DNA of 64,000 bases from Brasenia schreberi (Eukaryota > Streptophyta > Magnoliopsida > Nymphaeales > Cabombaceae). This document shows positions 40,614 to 52,889 of the stretch, in pieces. The position numbers and the translations under genes were made by a program. The notes under the pieces are model-generated. The model was not told where the DNA came from. It did not search any database and worked only from the letters and a program-made list of their open reading frames with translations. The stretch is taken from NCBI GenBank assembly GCA_036023115.1, contig JAYKKT010000087.1, positions 11,730,501 through 11,794,500 on the forward strand, in the 5' to 3' direction. Within the stretch, counting starts at the first letter, position 1. Each line of letters opens with the position of its first letter.

Positions 40614-41063
40614 ATGGGTATCAGGATCGGCCGCCGATTCGTCAAGCTGTGGAAGTGCGTGTCTTCGAAATCAAGGCCATGTTCGAGTCCTTACGGGAAA
40701 TTGGATCAAGAGGACGAGCAAAGCATTCAATTGAAGAAGAAGAAGAATTTAGGAGATGAGTTATGCAGCGTCGGAATCTCCATCAAGAGGAACTTCTCTG
40801 GTTCTTGTTGGCGCGAAAAGGATGAAGAAGTGATCAAGAAAAAAGGGTTGGCTCCGAAAGGCCACTTGGTCGTTTACGTCGGCGAAAAAGGCGATCACCA
40901 ACGCCGGTTTGTTGTTCCGGTCTTCTACTTCAACCACCCTCTCTTCGGGCAATTGCTCAGAGAGTCGGAGGAAGAGTACGGTTTCAGCCAGCCCGGCGGG
41001 ATTACCATCCCATGCCACGTTTCTTACTTCAAGAGCGTGCAGCAACTAATCGCCGGCGAATGA
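40614..41063 (+). CDS. SAUR-like auxin-responsive protein
   Basis: An intronless gene for 149 residues, typical for SAUR genes. The SAUR domain spans about 76-146: PKGHLVVYVGE, then RRFVVPVFYFNHPLFGQLL, ESEEEYGF, and GGITIPC. SAURs inhibit PP2C.D phosphatases and so activate plasma-membrane proton pumps in cell expansion. The basic, Lys-rich N-terminal ~70 residues are longer than in the short SAUR19-type proteins and fit the SAUR32/36/41-like groups, many of which respond to ABA or light rather than auxin. That subgroup call is inference. The start is the first in-frame ATG with family-like residues; no earlier in-frame ATG follows the TATA box. The C-terminus ends shortly after the domain. 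Confidence 0.92.
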   Translation: MGIRIGRRFVKLWKCVSSKSRPCSSPYGKLDQEDEQSIQLKKKKNLGDELCSVGISIKRNFSGSCWREKDEEVIKKKGLAPKGHLVVYVGEKGDHQRRFVVPVFYFNHPLFGQLLRESEEEYGFSQPGGITIPCHVSYFKSVQQLIAGE

Positions 41064-41555
41064 TTTCCCGACAAATGGAGGGCCACAGTGAGAAGGAAGA
41101 CGGCAGCTGCCCTCTAATAGTCAAGAATCGGATTCCACTGCAACCGAGTCAGTTCAGTCCGACTCGACTCAGTAGGATATTTCTATTGTCACTCTCCTAA
41201 CGGCGCCTTGTATAGGTTCTGACTCGGTTACGTTTCAATCGAGTCAATCAATTCTGAATCGAGCCGCTCCTTTGGCTTCTCATTTTTTTTTCTTTGTAGA
41301 AGAGGCTGTGCATATAAATATTTGATGAGGATTGTGGGCATGGAAATCGCTTGAATGATTGGATGTTAATTCATTTATATTTGCTGTCAGTTTTGTCAGC
41401 ATCGCAAGCAACGATTAACTTTCATCATCACCATCCTCTTTAAACTTAATTAAAGATAAAACTCGCTTTAAAGATGTGCAGTCGATTGGGAGAAAGGACG
41501 AGCCAGAGATGAGCCTACCAAAAGGGAAGGCGCAATCTGGAGTAGGAAGACACAG
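41064..41555. other. 3' flank of the SAUR gene
   Basis: Probable 3' UTR followed by intergenic DNA. 41140-41270 is rich in GAGTC/GACTC words. No clear AATAAA. Confidence 0.45.
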
Positions 41556-41640
41556 AGCAATCGCTCACTTGCCTAGGAGGTTAACTCACAAGGTGAAGGT
41601 CATGAGTTCGAACATGCATCATGCTTCAACTTTCTTAAGG
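41556..41640 (+). mobile_element. tRNA-derived SINE head, 'B' group
   Basis: Reads AATCGCTCACTTGCCTAGGA (A-box region) then AAGGTGAAGGTCATGAGTTC (B-box). Only the head and a short body are recognisable. Confidence 0.6.
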
Positions 41641-42619
41641 ACGGTAATTGTTACCTGTCGAATATCCATCTGGTCATGCCATGGGGGTGAGTTCTCAAGG
41701 AAAAAGCCTGCACATCAAGGCAAACCTCTCTACGGATGGTAGTTTCTACCGTTTCGTTAGTATATACCTTGCCTCGTTCCATCAAAGCGGGTTCATGTGG
41801 AAAAAAGCCTTTCATGTTGTAGGGCAGGGTGAGATCCTCATGTATATATATATATATATATATATAAAATCTATGTGCATGTGTGTATACATATACATAT
41901 ATATATATATACTAAATATATATTTTACATGCATATATATTTTATACTATGCTTTATATAAAATATATGATAACTGATTTTTTATAAGTTGAAGTGGAGT
42001 AAGGGAGTCCAATAAGAAGTCTTTAGTGGAGGCTGGTGCAGGTGGAGTGAAAACCCGTCCTACCTCACTCCATTGTGATCCCTAGACCTCCCAAATGTAA
42101 CAAATTGGGTAAAGTAAGAAGTTGACAAATAACAGCTAAATAAGAAAAAGGTGGATGAAGAAGAAATAAAAGGGATGCCATCGGCATTGGGTTTGGTTTG
42201 AAATATCACATAATTCCAATCAATTTAGTCATATTTGCAACCAAAAGAGGATGATTGGGTTAGGTAGCTGAAAACAAACATACTAACTTAGACATCATAC
42301 TAACTTAGACATTTTACCAATGGTATTATTTTTTTGAACACTAATGCACAGAATCCCATCAGAACTTTGAAGATATATGCCTTAGATATATGGAGAACCA
42401 GCCCGTCACTCCTTTCTCCTTCTCTCTTCTTGTCATCGGCATCCAACGGTCATCATTCTTCTCTCTTCGCTCTTTCATACCGCGGGAGCTTATCACCGTC
42501 TCACTCTCTTCTCCACCCCTTCTTTTTCTTACTCTAAAAAAGAAAAAGAACTCCGATACATGCATAACATGTCTCCTTGAGTGCGAGAAAAGGAAGAAAA
42601 AGAGGGATACACGTATGAG
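41641..42619. other. Intergenic with TA runs
   Basis: (TA)n near 41840-41866 and 41899-41912. No gene motif. Frames at 42334-42721 on both strands are low-complexity. Confidence 0.45.
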
Positions 42620-44419
42620 AAATATGTGCATCACACACATCTCTTGTGGGAGAGATACACGCTCCTTGTGAGAGAGACACATGCCACATGTGTTCCCATA
42701 GGAGAGATGCATGGTTGACAATGGTGGGAATGGAGTTAAGAGGAGAGAAGTTGGTCTATCTTGTCATGGCAATGATGAGTGAGACTAAAAGTAGTTTTGA
42801 TGGATGATAAGCTTGAGTAAATAGAGCCTCACACACTCAATAAATTAAGTTCGAATTGCAACTCTTTGATATTTGTCTTTGGTTCATTCTTGACTTGAAA
42901 CACCCATTCTCGGGTGTGTTTGTATGTGACTTGTTGATTTGATACTTGACGACAAGTGATCAGGCTGCTTTCAACTACGAATATCGACAATTGTTTATAT
43001 GGTATCAAAGCTTTGTTTTGAAGAAATCAGATACATTGGGAAGCATGTTGAATTTAAGAAATTTACGACTCTTGGTATTTAATATTTTGAAGTCGAGGTA
43101 ACTTTGAAAATTTTGTTTTTTTTTGAAATATAAGGAAAGGAATGAAGTTCTCAAGTTAATCAAATTTTTAGTCACTTGAATGTTATTGATGGTGATTGTG
43201 TTATTTTCGACATTGTATCATGAAAATTTTGAGACTTCTAATTGATTTGGTCTTTGTTGATTGTTGCTAGTATATATGATTAACGACATTAAGTTTGGAT
43301 ATGCTTTACTTATAAGATTGATCTTAGTAATGTAATTTTTGCTATAAAAATATTATGCTAAATTTGATGTTTAACTTTTGACACTTCTGGAACTCAATAC
43401 CTAGGATTTGTTGCCTTACTTGTATGAGTAAGACATGTTTTCGATTAGATGTTTTAAAATTCTGGTTGAGCTTCGGTTTCTTTAAAAATCTCGTTTTGAT
43501 CTATTGTGAACATCTTGGGGATTGACTATTTTTTAAATATCATCTTAATTTTTTTTGAGTTTTGTGTAGAAGTTCACCATATTTTATCTTAAAAAAAGTC
43601 GATAGATTAGTTCATTTGAGTTAGGCTATTGTGTTCGACATTCTCGTTTTTCAATGATATCATCATTCTTAGCTATGGATCTATGTCTTGCCTTTGCTAA
43701 GTTGAGTCGTTGCAGTCCCTTGAAGTTTTAGTTCATGGTTCCAAAAAGGATATGGGGTGGAATTTTGACACATACTTGAAAGATTTTTTGGCATTAGAAT
43801 CAATATTAGTTTTACATAAATGAAAATTTTAAGATTGGTTCTTAGATGAATATGAAATGGAAATTGGTTCACAAATAGAAATAAGTTTTTATGAATTGTT
43901 TCATATGTTATCATTGTGTTTCGTGCCTTGAGGTTCCTCAAATTGATTGTATTTTGAAAACTTTCTTATTGTGATTTTAAATAACTTTAGCCAGATCATG
44001 TTTCCTTTTGACTTAATCACTTAACTTCTTGGCTTGTTGAAGATCTTGCGAGAACATTTGTATTTGAAATTATGGAAATCACTGGTGCAAGTTTGTATTT
44101 ACATAATCACGTTATGTTTTGCACTTGATAATAGTTTGATTCTATTTTACTAGTGAAAAATAAATTATGAAAAATTGTTTTTCATGCTTATGAGTTGGTT
44201 ATTCATTGGTATAATAATTGTTGATTTTGTTACTCTACACTGCTTGGAATTGGTTTATATATTATTGCATGTTTGCATAGTATTTACATTGCTCAAGTTA
44301 ATGAACAGATCCAACCATTCGATTCGAGTTGACTTCACTTTATATTCAAATTCGAGTTTATCCAGGTGCGTTCTTTCCGACATGTCTATATGCAATATTG
44401 GTTGTATCAATTGTTTGTT

Positions 44420-44985
44420 GGCATTTTTAGAGGAAAAATGTGTTGCAACATTTGAATGATTGCAAACTTGACTATTGATTTGATCGAAAATGTATTTATT
44501 AAAAAATAATAAGTTGTATCTTCTTGTATAATTGAGATCCATGTTGTTGGCCTTTTATTGAAAACATTTGTGATTAAAGTACTTCACGTTGTTGGCCTTT
44601 TGATGAAAATCAATTAATGTTTGAAGATACACTTATTGGTATTTGAGAATTAAAACTTGGTTGTTGAATGAATTGAAAAATGTTTGTTGAGAATAAGTTA
44701 CATCTACTTGTATGACTAAGATCTATGTTGTCGGCCTTTTGTTAAATACCTTTGTGATTAAGATGCTTCATGTTGGTGACCTTTTGTGGAAAATCAATTC
44801 ATATTTGAAGATGCACTTATTGTTATTTGAGGATTTGTGATCTTTGTAAGTTTAATGTTGCTTTTTCAAGTATGATCTTCATTTGTTGACTTTTTGTTAG
44901 AGATCTTTGTGATTAAGATGCTTCATGTTGTTGGCCTTTTGGTTGGAGAGTAATCAATATTGAAAAAGCACTTATAGTTATCTTG
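44420..44985. repeat. Tandem repeat array inside the LTR element
   Basis: Units begin near 44534, 44720 and 44874, with a partial unit before 44534. Each starts with gatc-atgttgt-ggcctttt or a variant, then tttgtgattaagatgcttca, then a second ttggccttttg and a cacttattg block. Unit lengths shrink from about 186 to 110 bp and identity is moderate. Confidence 0.7.
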
Positions 44986-45124
44986 ATTAGCTTGACAAAA
45001 TTATTTTAAGAGAATTGTGAGATAAACCTTGTAAGACTTTTTGAAAAAACATGAAGTTGATTTCTTTGACTTGTTTTGATCATATGAAAGTTTTGAGATT
45101 TACTTTAAAAAGCTTAATGCTTGT

Positions 45125-45290
45125 TTGGGTTGAAGTTTGTCCTTAAAACTCGGGTTCGAGCTTAGCATTAAAGCTTGTTTGACTTGGTGGGTTTTAAGTT
45201 TAACCTTACTTAAAAAGCTTGCTTGGGTTCAAGTTTGTCCTTAAAACTCGGTTTTGAACTTAACTTTAAAAAACTTGTTTGATATACCAA
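45125..45290. repeat. Second tandem pair inside the LTR element
   Basis: aagtttgtccttaaaactcg occurs at about 45136 and 45231, each followed by ggtt, gagctta/gaactta and acttgttt or a near match. Spacing about 95 bp. Confidence 0.65.
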
Positions 45291-45709
45291 GGTTCCCTTA
45301 TAATATCATAAGTTTCTAGTGATTTATGAACCTATTTGTTATAACAAACAATCTTATTTGGATTATATCAATGTTTGTTTTCTATCAAATGACTTTCTTG
45401 AATTAGAGCAAATCAGCTTCATGAACTTATTTGATTCGTTTTTTGTTTGCTTTTTGGATTAGATATCATAAATTGTGTTATTGGTTTCATAGATTAAGCA
45501 AATGCTTGCATTGATACTTTATGGAGGATGAAAAATGAATTGATACCTTGATTGTAGAAAGATGATCTAGAGTTATTTCGAAGAAAGCTGGAGCAACTTG
45601 GATATTATTATGGAAACTCTTGTAACAAGCAAGCACAAAATTTGAGCTCTATTTTATTTATGATTTTGTTAGACAAACTTTTATTATACACACCGTAAGT
45701 TTAAGGGGG

Positions 45710-46091
45710 TGTTAAGAAGACTATAATAGGACCACATGCCATTAGGGCCCGTGAATGTTAGTCCTAGCCAAAACTCTTGTGAGGAGATAACCGTTGGGCA
45801 TCTCCAACGGTACTGTAGCCTCCAACAACTAGCTTGTTGGCCAGCCGTTGGAGGCCCTCTTCACTCCTCTCTCCTCTTCCTCTTTTGTAATTCCAACTCT
45901 ATAAATAAAGCCTCACACAATCAATAAATGGAGCTGGAATTGTAGCTCTTTGATATTTGACTTGACTTGTGACTTTGTTTCGTTCTTGACTTGAAACATT
46001 CATTCTCAAGTGTGTATGTGATTTGTTGATTTGATACTTGACAACAAATGGTCAACCTTCTTCCAACTACGAATATCGACAATTGTTTACA
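45710..46091 (+). mobile_element. 3' LTR of the 42.6-46.1 kb element
   Basis: 382 bp from TGTTAAGAAG, directly after the AAGGGGG polypurine tract, to TTGTTTACA. Contains a TATA-like ctataaataaagcc at 45899. Its last ~200 bp align to 42800-42999. Confidence 0.7.
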
Positions 46092-46149
46092 GTATGATTT
46101 AAAAATACTAAAACTATCTCTAGCATATATTTGAAAAGGAAACACATCC

Positions 46150-46900
46150 ACCTACTTGTTGCTTTTATAAAGATCATAAACACACAATGCTTATCTACTT
46201 AGATCACCTTGATTTAGTTCTTAAATTATCATAAAAAACATAACATTAATATTCTACATTCGAATACGGACTCAACAATTCAAACTCTATCGAAATCAGA
46301 TTTAAATTGGTCCCAAAATGACCTAAAACACAACCTGAATTTGTTTGGGTATGCTAAGATTCGATTAAAGATCCGGATCTAGTTTTTGTAAATTTGTTAT
46401 GGATTTACCCATAACCGACCCATAATCAGGGCACCATAGTGGTCTGACACAACATGCCATGTCCGAAAACCCACTATTGCTCATTTTTGGGGCAAAGATT
46501 TGCCTTTTCTACCATCAGCAAGCAACGTTTCGCTAGATTTTATCAACAGAAAAATAGAAACAGAAGAAAAAGCCTATTTTACCTCAAATCCAACAAACCT
46601 TACCATTTTTCGACTACCTTGGCATGCAATCGATGTATAGAACTTCCCTATATCCTTTTTTATTTTTCTTCTTCTCTATTGCTCTTTCTCTTCCTCTCTC
46701 TCTCTCTCTCTCTCTTTCTCGCGTTTCTTCCCCTCTCCCTTATTGCAGCAGTAGGCAGCAAGACAGCCACCACATCTTGCGGTGGCTCCTGTCCTAGCCA
46801 TGGAGCCACGAGCATGGCTATGTAGCAAGGGACCCCAGGTCAGGTTCCATGCAGATCCACATCAAGCCCAATTCAACCCAATCCGACATGGTATCACAGT
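46150..46900. mobile_element. Diverged LTR-like fragment
   Basis: Shares with the solo LTR at 1324-3357 an order of words (aaatcagattt..., cccaaaatgacct-aaaac-caa, then a gattcga segment), but at low identity and without clear ends. Contains (TC)n at 46694-46720. Tentative. Confidence 0.35.
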
Positions 46901-47867
46901 ATATATGTAGAGGCAATGGTAAACCCTATTCATGCTCAAATCTACTCAAACGTCTTGTATTTCATATTTAGTGTATCATTTGTATTAAATGTTTTTTGTT
47001 TTATCACCTAACCTATTCAATTCAAAGATCAAACGATTAAGAAGATAAAGTAGATTTGAGAATGGATGGGGTTTGAGCATTTATCACATCCTCTCTCTAT
47101 ATACATATTTCTCTTGCTCATGTCATTTGGTTATAAATGTGACGGTCTTAGAAGGGCTTTCCATTATGACAGCTATTGTCCAAACTGTTCTCACCCGGTT
47201 CGAAATTTAGCTTCAATATCATACCATTACATCCATTTCCTTGAAAACATTTAATTTGTATTGCAATTAAGTCATTTCTTCATCAATGATCCCATGCCAT
47301 TTTATATTTTTCTTTTGAATGTCTTGCTAAACGTTCTCTGACTGATTGTCATAGCATGAGTTTTGCAAATATACTTCATGCTGGCATCCATTGGAAAGCA
47401 GTTCATCTTACAAACTAGGTGAACATGAAAAACTTATATCGGCAAATGGAATTTGTTTTCGTTCAAGATCTTCATTCATTCCTTTAGGTTGTACTGCTCT
47501 TTCTTTATAGGAATCTGGTGCCATTGTCAGTGACCGAATATGGAAATTCTTCTATTTGATTCAGTGAGACTCGCTCCAGAGGAAGAATCAACAATTCTTC
47601 TATGTGTTCGTGAATATCTGTACCTTTTTCCTTTTGGGGGGATCCACGTATTCAAGGGAAACTTCTTTATGAAATTCATCTTTTCCTCAATGCGTCCATC
47701 AGATTGAGCTTACATACTTGCACAAATTGCTACATTTGATCACATTAGTGGTAGTGTCACATTTTTGTAAAATTTAGTGTATAATGCAACACAATTAGAT
47801 AATCCTCAATTTTTTTAGGATGTGAAGATTTTCTCCTTTGATCATTTGTGTTGCCATCTTTATGTCG

Positions 47868-48066
47868 GTACAACAACAACTAAGCTTTTTCGCATACTAA
47901 ATGGGTCGGCTACATGGATTCTTTGTTTCTATATAGTCCTATCATAATTTATAGAATTCATGGTAGATAAGTCTCACAAAGTTTTATATTGGCTGTAGAA
48001 GCCTAACACACCCCTCCTCCTTTATCCGTACTTGGGACCGGTTGATCCCTTACATGAGTGAAGTTA
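47868..48066 (-). mobile_element. ~200 bp RTE derivative, second copy
   Basis: Minus strand reads CACTCATGTAAGGGATCA, GGATAAAGGAGGAGGGGTGT, TTAGGCTTCTACAGCC, TAAAACTTTGTGAGAC, then AACAAAGAATCCATGTAGCC and the (TTG)n tail: the same 5'-plus-3' fusion as 37413-37616, colinear throughout. A worn ~14 bp flank match (atctttatgtcggt / atatttatgttgtt) may be its target duplication. Confidence 0.75.
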
Positions 48067-48661
48067 CAATATTTATGTTGTTATTCACATTAATTTGTTT
48101 ACCTGTATGTTTGCCTCTTTGAAATGAATCCTGCTTGATCTTATTTCCTTTTGAATGTTCATGTCTCTAATGCTATGTTAGTTAAGCCAAGATATCTCAT
48201 CAACTTTCCACACCATTCTGGTTTATTTCATATGGTCATATTGTTGCTAGGAATCTATTCTAAAAGCCATAAGTCAAGCTAACTTGGCAGCTTGTTCGTA
48301 CTCTGCAAAAGATTATTATCATGTAACCCTATGCCTTTGTGATGAAGAATTCCGTGCCCTTAGATCAGCGCCATCATTATTATTGTTTTCTCCTCTGATA
48401 ATTCCCTTCCTGCCCCCGAATCTCTGTCTCTTTGTTTCTCATTGCTATCATGCTATTATATTTATTTCACGATTCATCCGCCTCTTTCTATCGACACACT
48501 AGCTCGGAGGTTCTTTTGCTGTATCTTCATCACCGACAAACCTTCAGCCTCATTCTCAACATAACAGGCGTGCAGGTTTCTCTACTTATGCATATGGCTT
48601 CTCAAGACATTGTGAAGCATCTTTAGCATATATTGGTTTCTAGCTCTTTTAGTTTTCCCTC

Positions 48662-48662
<1 letters not shown>

Positions 48663-48711
<49 letters not shown>
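48663..48711. repeat. (TC)n microsatellite
   Basis: About 24 TC units without interruption. Confidence 0.95.
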
Positions 48712-48715
<4 letters not shown>

Positions 48716-49136
48716 AGTTTAAGTTTTGGTTTTGGTCACTTGCATCATTATCAGCTGTTGGACTATCATCAAGTTTTCTACCATTATATCCATGAGATCA
48801 AATTTTAGATTATTAGATTTAAGTTTTGGTTCCCACTACTTGCATCTTTATCAAATGCGAGGGCAAGCTTCAGTTTGAGCTTTTTGTAGTCTACTCATTA
48901 CATTGCTCATTAAGCATGATAACTATCACTCGTTTATCATCTTTATTATGGAAAGTAAACTGATCTTTTGTATCACCACATTATGCAGCAAATCTTTCTT
49001 CATTTGACCCAATCTTGCTGCTTCCATGATCTCCTCTAAAACTATCAAATTGCATATATCTAATAAAGTCACTTTCCGTTATGTGTTCCTTTAGGTATAT
49101 TGTACATTAGATCTTTCTTTGGATTGTTGTGATGTG

Positions 49137-49473
49137 ATTAAGAAAAATAGTCTAACCATCCTGTACCACGGCATGACGGGCATCATAGGTTTTTCCTAAA
49201 CTAGGTGGAATGAGAAGAATTTATCTTCCGTTTGCATCGTCTGAATGGCCATGCTCCCTATGATGATCTTATGCCTTCCCTGTCATGAAATAAGTATAAG
49301 CACATTAAGAAAAATATTGTCTAACTATCCTGTACCACTTCATGACGGGCATCATAGGTTTTCCCCCCAAACTAGGTGGAATGAGAAGAAGAAATCTTCC
49401 ATTTTGCATCGTCTGAAGGGCTACACTCCCTATGATGATCGCATACCTTCCCTGTGATGGAATAAGTATGAAC
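49137..49473. repeat. ~167 bp tandem duplication
   Basis: 49137-49303 and 49304-49473 are head-to-tail copies sharing attaagaaaaata, catgacgggcatcatagg, actaggtggaatgagaagaa and ccctatgatgatc, at roughly 85%. No coding. Confidence 0.85.
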
Positions 49474-50075
49474 GCTTAGGATCCATTAGACTTTTACCAT
49501 TCTTACAGCTCAAACTGGCTGCAGCTGCGTCCAGGAGGGGCTCCCCTGTCCAAAATATATGCTTAGATTTCCTAAATAGTTTGCATGAGATGTGTGATTT
49601 TGCATACTTGTGAGAACACCAAAGTTGGTAATTTCCATACAAGAGGCTACTATTAAAGAAGGCTTGCCGCTGGAGCCAGCAAAGTTTTTTTCTATCAGTT
49701 TGAGCATTGTCCAAGTTCGAAATATCTATAGAAATTTCAGAGGATTCTTTTAGTGAAACATCAAACAGTGATTTTTTAAATGTGTCATTTGGAGTCTAAA
49801 ATTAAGCACTGTATCCACCGTGCACTCAAGTAGGCACATTTGCTTATTTGAGCAGGAGATATATTTCCATTTAACTGTCATTTGGAGTCTAAAATCAAAT
49901 TGATTATTTTTGTTTCTTGAAGAAGCTCTGATTGAGTGATCTGAATAAATTGTTTTATACTTTTTCAGGTGATACTTGATGAAGCAATCACCAAACTCAA
50001 ACCTGACTTTTTCTGGTTGGGTGGTAGAGAAGTTGACCTTAAACTGGGGATTAGGAATTTAGGACCTCACAGGTT

Positions 50076-50789
50076 ATTCAATTCCTTAAGCCCTTCATTG
50101 TTGCTTGTACTTGAAATACATAGATGAAAAAAAAGGAAGTACAAATTCTTCTTCAAGATTAATGTTTACAGATATGCAAGATTGCAATCTCTAGGGCTCA
50201 GGATCAAGTAATATATGTTAACCCTTGTTAAAGTAGATTGGATTCTTTCTTTGCGATGAATTATTTATCAAATTAGGCATTAAAAATGTGTCTGAAGAAA
50301 GACATTCTTTAAATGCGTGCTCAATTTCCATCATTGAAGCTTAGAAACAAATGTTTGATGAATTGCGTGCACCGTGTTAATCCGGCTTAGTGATGTTGGG
50401 CCCATGATTTGAGATACCAAAAGACTAAATAAATAAATGTGGAAGCATGACTCTTGAGACATGATTTGCGTGTGTGTATATATATGTGTGTGTGTGTATA
50501 TATATATATATTACTCTTATTTTTGTAATCGCTGATTCAGGGAGATCGAACCCTATTCATGGATACCGGATTAGTCTGAATCATTTTGAAGAGATCCAAT
50601 TGAAAGCCGGATCTGCAACACTTCTCCGGGATTTCAGGACTCCCACATGGTTCACTGTTGAAGTATATGGAAGAAGTTGGGTATCTGTACTATATGTTGT
50701 ACCCAAATGGAAATGGAGACGAACACGACACGGGTATGTATGAGTTTTTTTTTTATCTTACCCATCATTGACAAGCTTGTAATCAAGCG
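50076..50789. other. Intergenic, no supported gene
   Basis: Contains a (TG)n/(TA)n patch at 50470-50510. The 89-codon frame at 50474-50743 begins in that repeat and shows no family motif. Confidence 0.45.
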
Positions 50790-51300
50790 AGTAGAATACA
50801 AGTATGGACAAGCTTGACTCGGCTCATTTAGGAAAGGATCAGCTTGAGCTTGAGCTTGAGTTTGATCAAGCTTTGATAGCTAGGTCTGAGGTTCGACTCG
50901 AGCTATGCCTTATTCGAGCAACTCAAGCTTAGCTTGTTAGGCCCTACAATTTAGAGCTTCGGCAAGTAGGTTGAACTTGTGAATAAACTTGATTAAATCA
51001 TGCTCGATTGAGCTAATGAATGAGTCTGAACTTGAGCTTGAATTTGAGCCCGACCACCAATTTGAAGGACAGAAAAAATTATGGTGTAAAAAGCCCCTTG
51101 ATACCATACTCGATCAAGATGCTACACTTTGTGTTAATCAAAAGTCTGAGAGAGGCAGGTGCATGCCTTACACTATTTTTAAAGATGCTACACTAGTGAG
51201 CTTGAGCTCGTCCTCCTCATATGTTAACCTCGACAAGACCAACTCGAATTCGAGTCAATCCCAAGTAGCTTGTAGAAGCTCAACCCACTTGCACCACAAT
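50790..51300. repeat. AGCTTGAG-rich dispersed repeat
   Basis: Dense AGCTTGAGCTTGAG, GACTCGAGCT and AAGCTTAGC words, ending near CACTTGCACC, as in 34270-34800. The 115-codon frame across it is a by-product. Confidence 0.45.
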
Positions 51301-52765
51301 TGCTACCTTGTGTATATATGGATTTTCACTGATTGATATAGAAAAACAGGAAAGAATGTGAAGGAGAAGATTTTAAGACAGTAATTTCCAATATGTATCC
51401 TACTTTTTTTCAAAATTTTTTGGTGCATACAATTGATGAGAAATTTCCATTATAATAACTAAAGGAAGTATTTGTAATTCCAAAAGAATTGTTGGCTCTC
51501 TGTCTGTGTTCTGTGATGCTGGTACATGTACAGCTAGCTGCCTGAGTGAAATTGATGGAAATGATTGCGCATGTTAAAGCGGGATGGTTCATAAGATTCT
51601 TGCCAGCAGCAAGATTCCATGCGTTTTGGCATAGTATTATGGCTGTCAAAGGTAAAAATATACATAGATTCTCAAAGAACAGTCACAACCAAAGTCAAGT
51701 CTTTCTCTTCATTTTTTTAATTATTCACCAATACAAAACTTTACTTGGAAGAGGTTTGCGTTAGGCTTTCAATAATCATGATAAAACTTTTTCGAATTTA
51801 TACATTATGAGAAGTTTATCTCTCCAACCACTATAAAGAATATTTAATACCCATAATTACATGCTTCTCAAAACCTTGCTTAGTATTTTATATATTGTTG
51901 TATGACGGGAACAGTCCTATGTTACTAAAACACAGCAAACTGTAAGGTACAACCTGTTGCTATGAAAAAACAAGGAGAAAAAACACAGCAAAGGGTGAGG
52001 TACAACCTGTTGTGTACCTCTCATATTCTTCTTGCTATTAATGTCCTAAAAAGGCATCACACACATCCATGACATTTATGTGATCGACAAAAGGTCCTAA
52101 TCGCCAACGACAGATTTAGAGTTCTTATTTTTTGCGCTTAGGGTAGTGCCAATAGCCCATTGAACTTTGGGATTCTGTGGGCGATGTATTATATACATAC
52201 ATATATTTATATAGTAAGTAGTATTCATATTCATGGACTCGTTTTGCATAGTTTCACCATTTCAACCATCGGTTGTTGGCTTTATTACCTTCTACTTCTT
52301 CACTACCATAAACTACCACACTAGTCAAAACCAGCATTATCACCACTTTAAAACCTAAATAAAACCATTAACTACTTATATATAAATACTTAAGTTTTTT
52401 AGGTGGTTTTGATAGTGATAACGGTGATTTTTATTGTGGAAGATGATTTTAAGTAGTAGAGAAGTAGTAAAAGGTGATGAAAGACAACAATTGGTGCAAA
52501 TGAGCTATTGAGTAGGTTGAACCATGCAAAAGGTGATCTCTCTTTATATAGAGAGTGTGCTAAATGCATAATGTCTTGGGTGCTTGATTTTGCATAAACA
52601 TCTCTATTGTCCAATCTTTGAGATGAATGGATGAGGTGATAAAACAGGATCATTAAATACAAATTACAAAAATAAATGATACTATTAATTCAAATATTCA
52701 TCTTTCATTGTGTCAATGGAATAATGAAAATATCTATACAAGATTCTACACCTAAAGACATTATG
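51301..52765. other. Intergenic, no supported gene
   Basis: AT-rich. A near-repeat of aacacagcaaa with gtaaggtacaacctgttg-type sequence occurs twice between 51930 and 52015. No gene found. Confidence 0.45.

Positions 52766-52889
<124 letters not shown>

Larger units (their letters stand above)
42620..46091 (+). mobile_element. Decayed non-autonomous LTR retrotransposon
   Basis: The 3' LTR (45710-46091) and the sequence 42800-42999 match in their R/U5-like parts (catt-tc-gtgtgt, gatttgatacttgac, aactacgaatatcgacaatt). The 5' copy is followed at once by TGGTATCAAAGC (43000-43011), an initiator-methionine tRNA primer-binding site of copia style. A polypurine tract, AAGGGGG, precedes the 3' LTR. 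The 2.7 kb interior has no recognisable gag, protease, integrase or RT and contains tandem repeats, so it looks like a LARD-type or otherwise gutted element. The 5' LTR start is uncertain because the U3 parts do not align. Confidence 0.7.
47066..50075 (+). pseudogene. Possible class III peroxidase remnants
   Basis: 47066-47205 reads as a hydrophobic leader followed by GLRRAFHYDSYCPN and PVR, which resembles the mature N-terminus of secreted plant peroxidases (FY-S-CPN--VR). At 49968, after a CTTTTTCAG acceptor, VILDEAITKLK and LGGREVDLKLGIRN resemble the peroxidase FEVIDEAK and GGPxWEVKLGRRD segments, with the SCADI part between them missing. The essential HFHDCF segment was not found between these two. 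If the reading is right, this is a broken relic carrying several later insertions (for example 47868-48066). It could also be chance similarity. Confidence 0.3.

Noticed and set aside
42620..46091. Endogenous pararetrovirus or intact retroelement
   Set aside because: No movement protein, coat or RT coding found; primer-binding site and LTR structure fit a gutted LTR retrotransposon.
51410..51764. Overlapping frames on both strands near 51.5 kb
   Set aside because: No family match or splice context; treated as chance.
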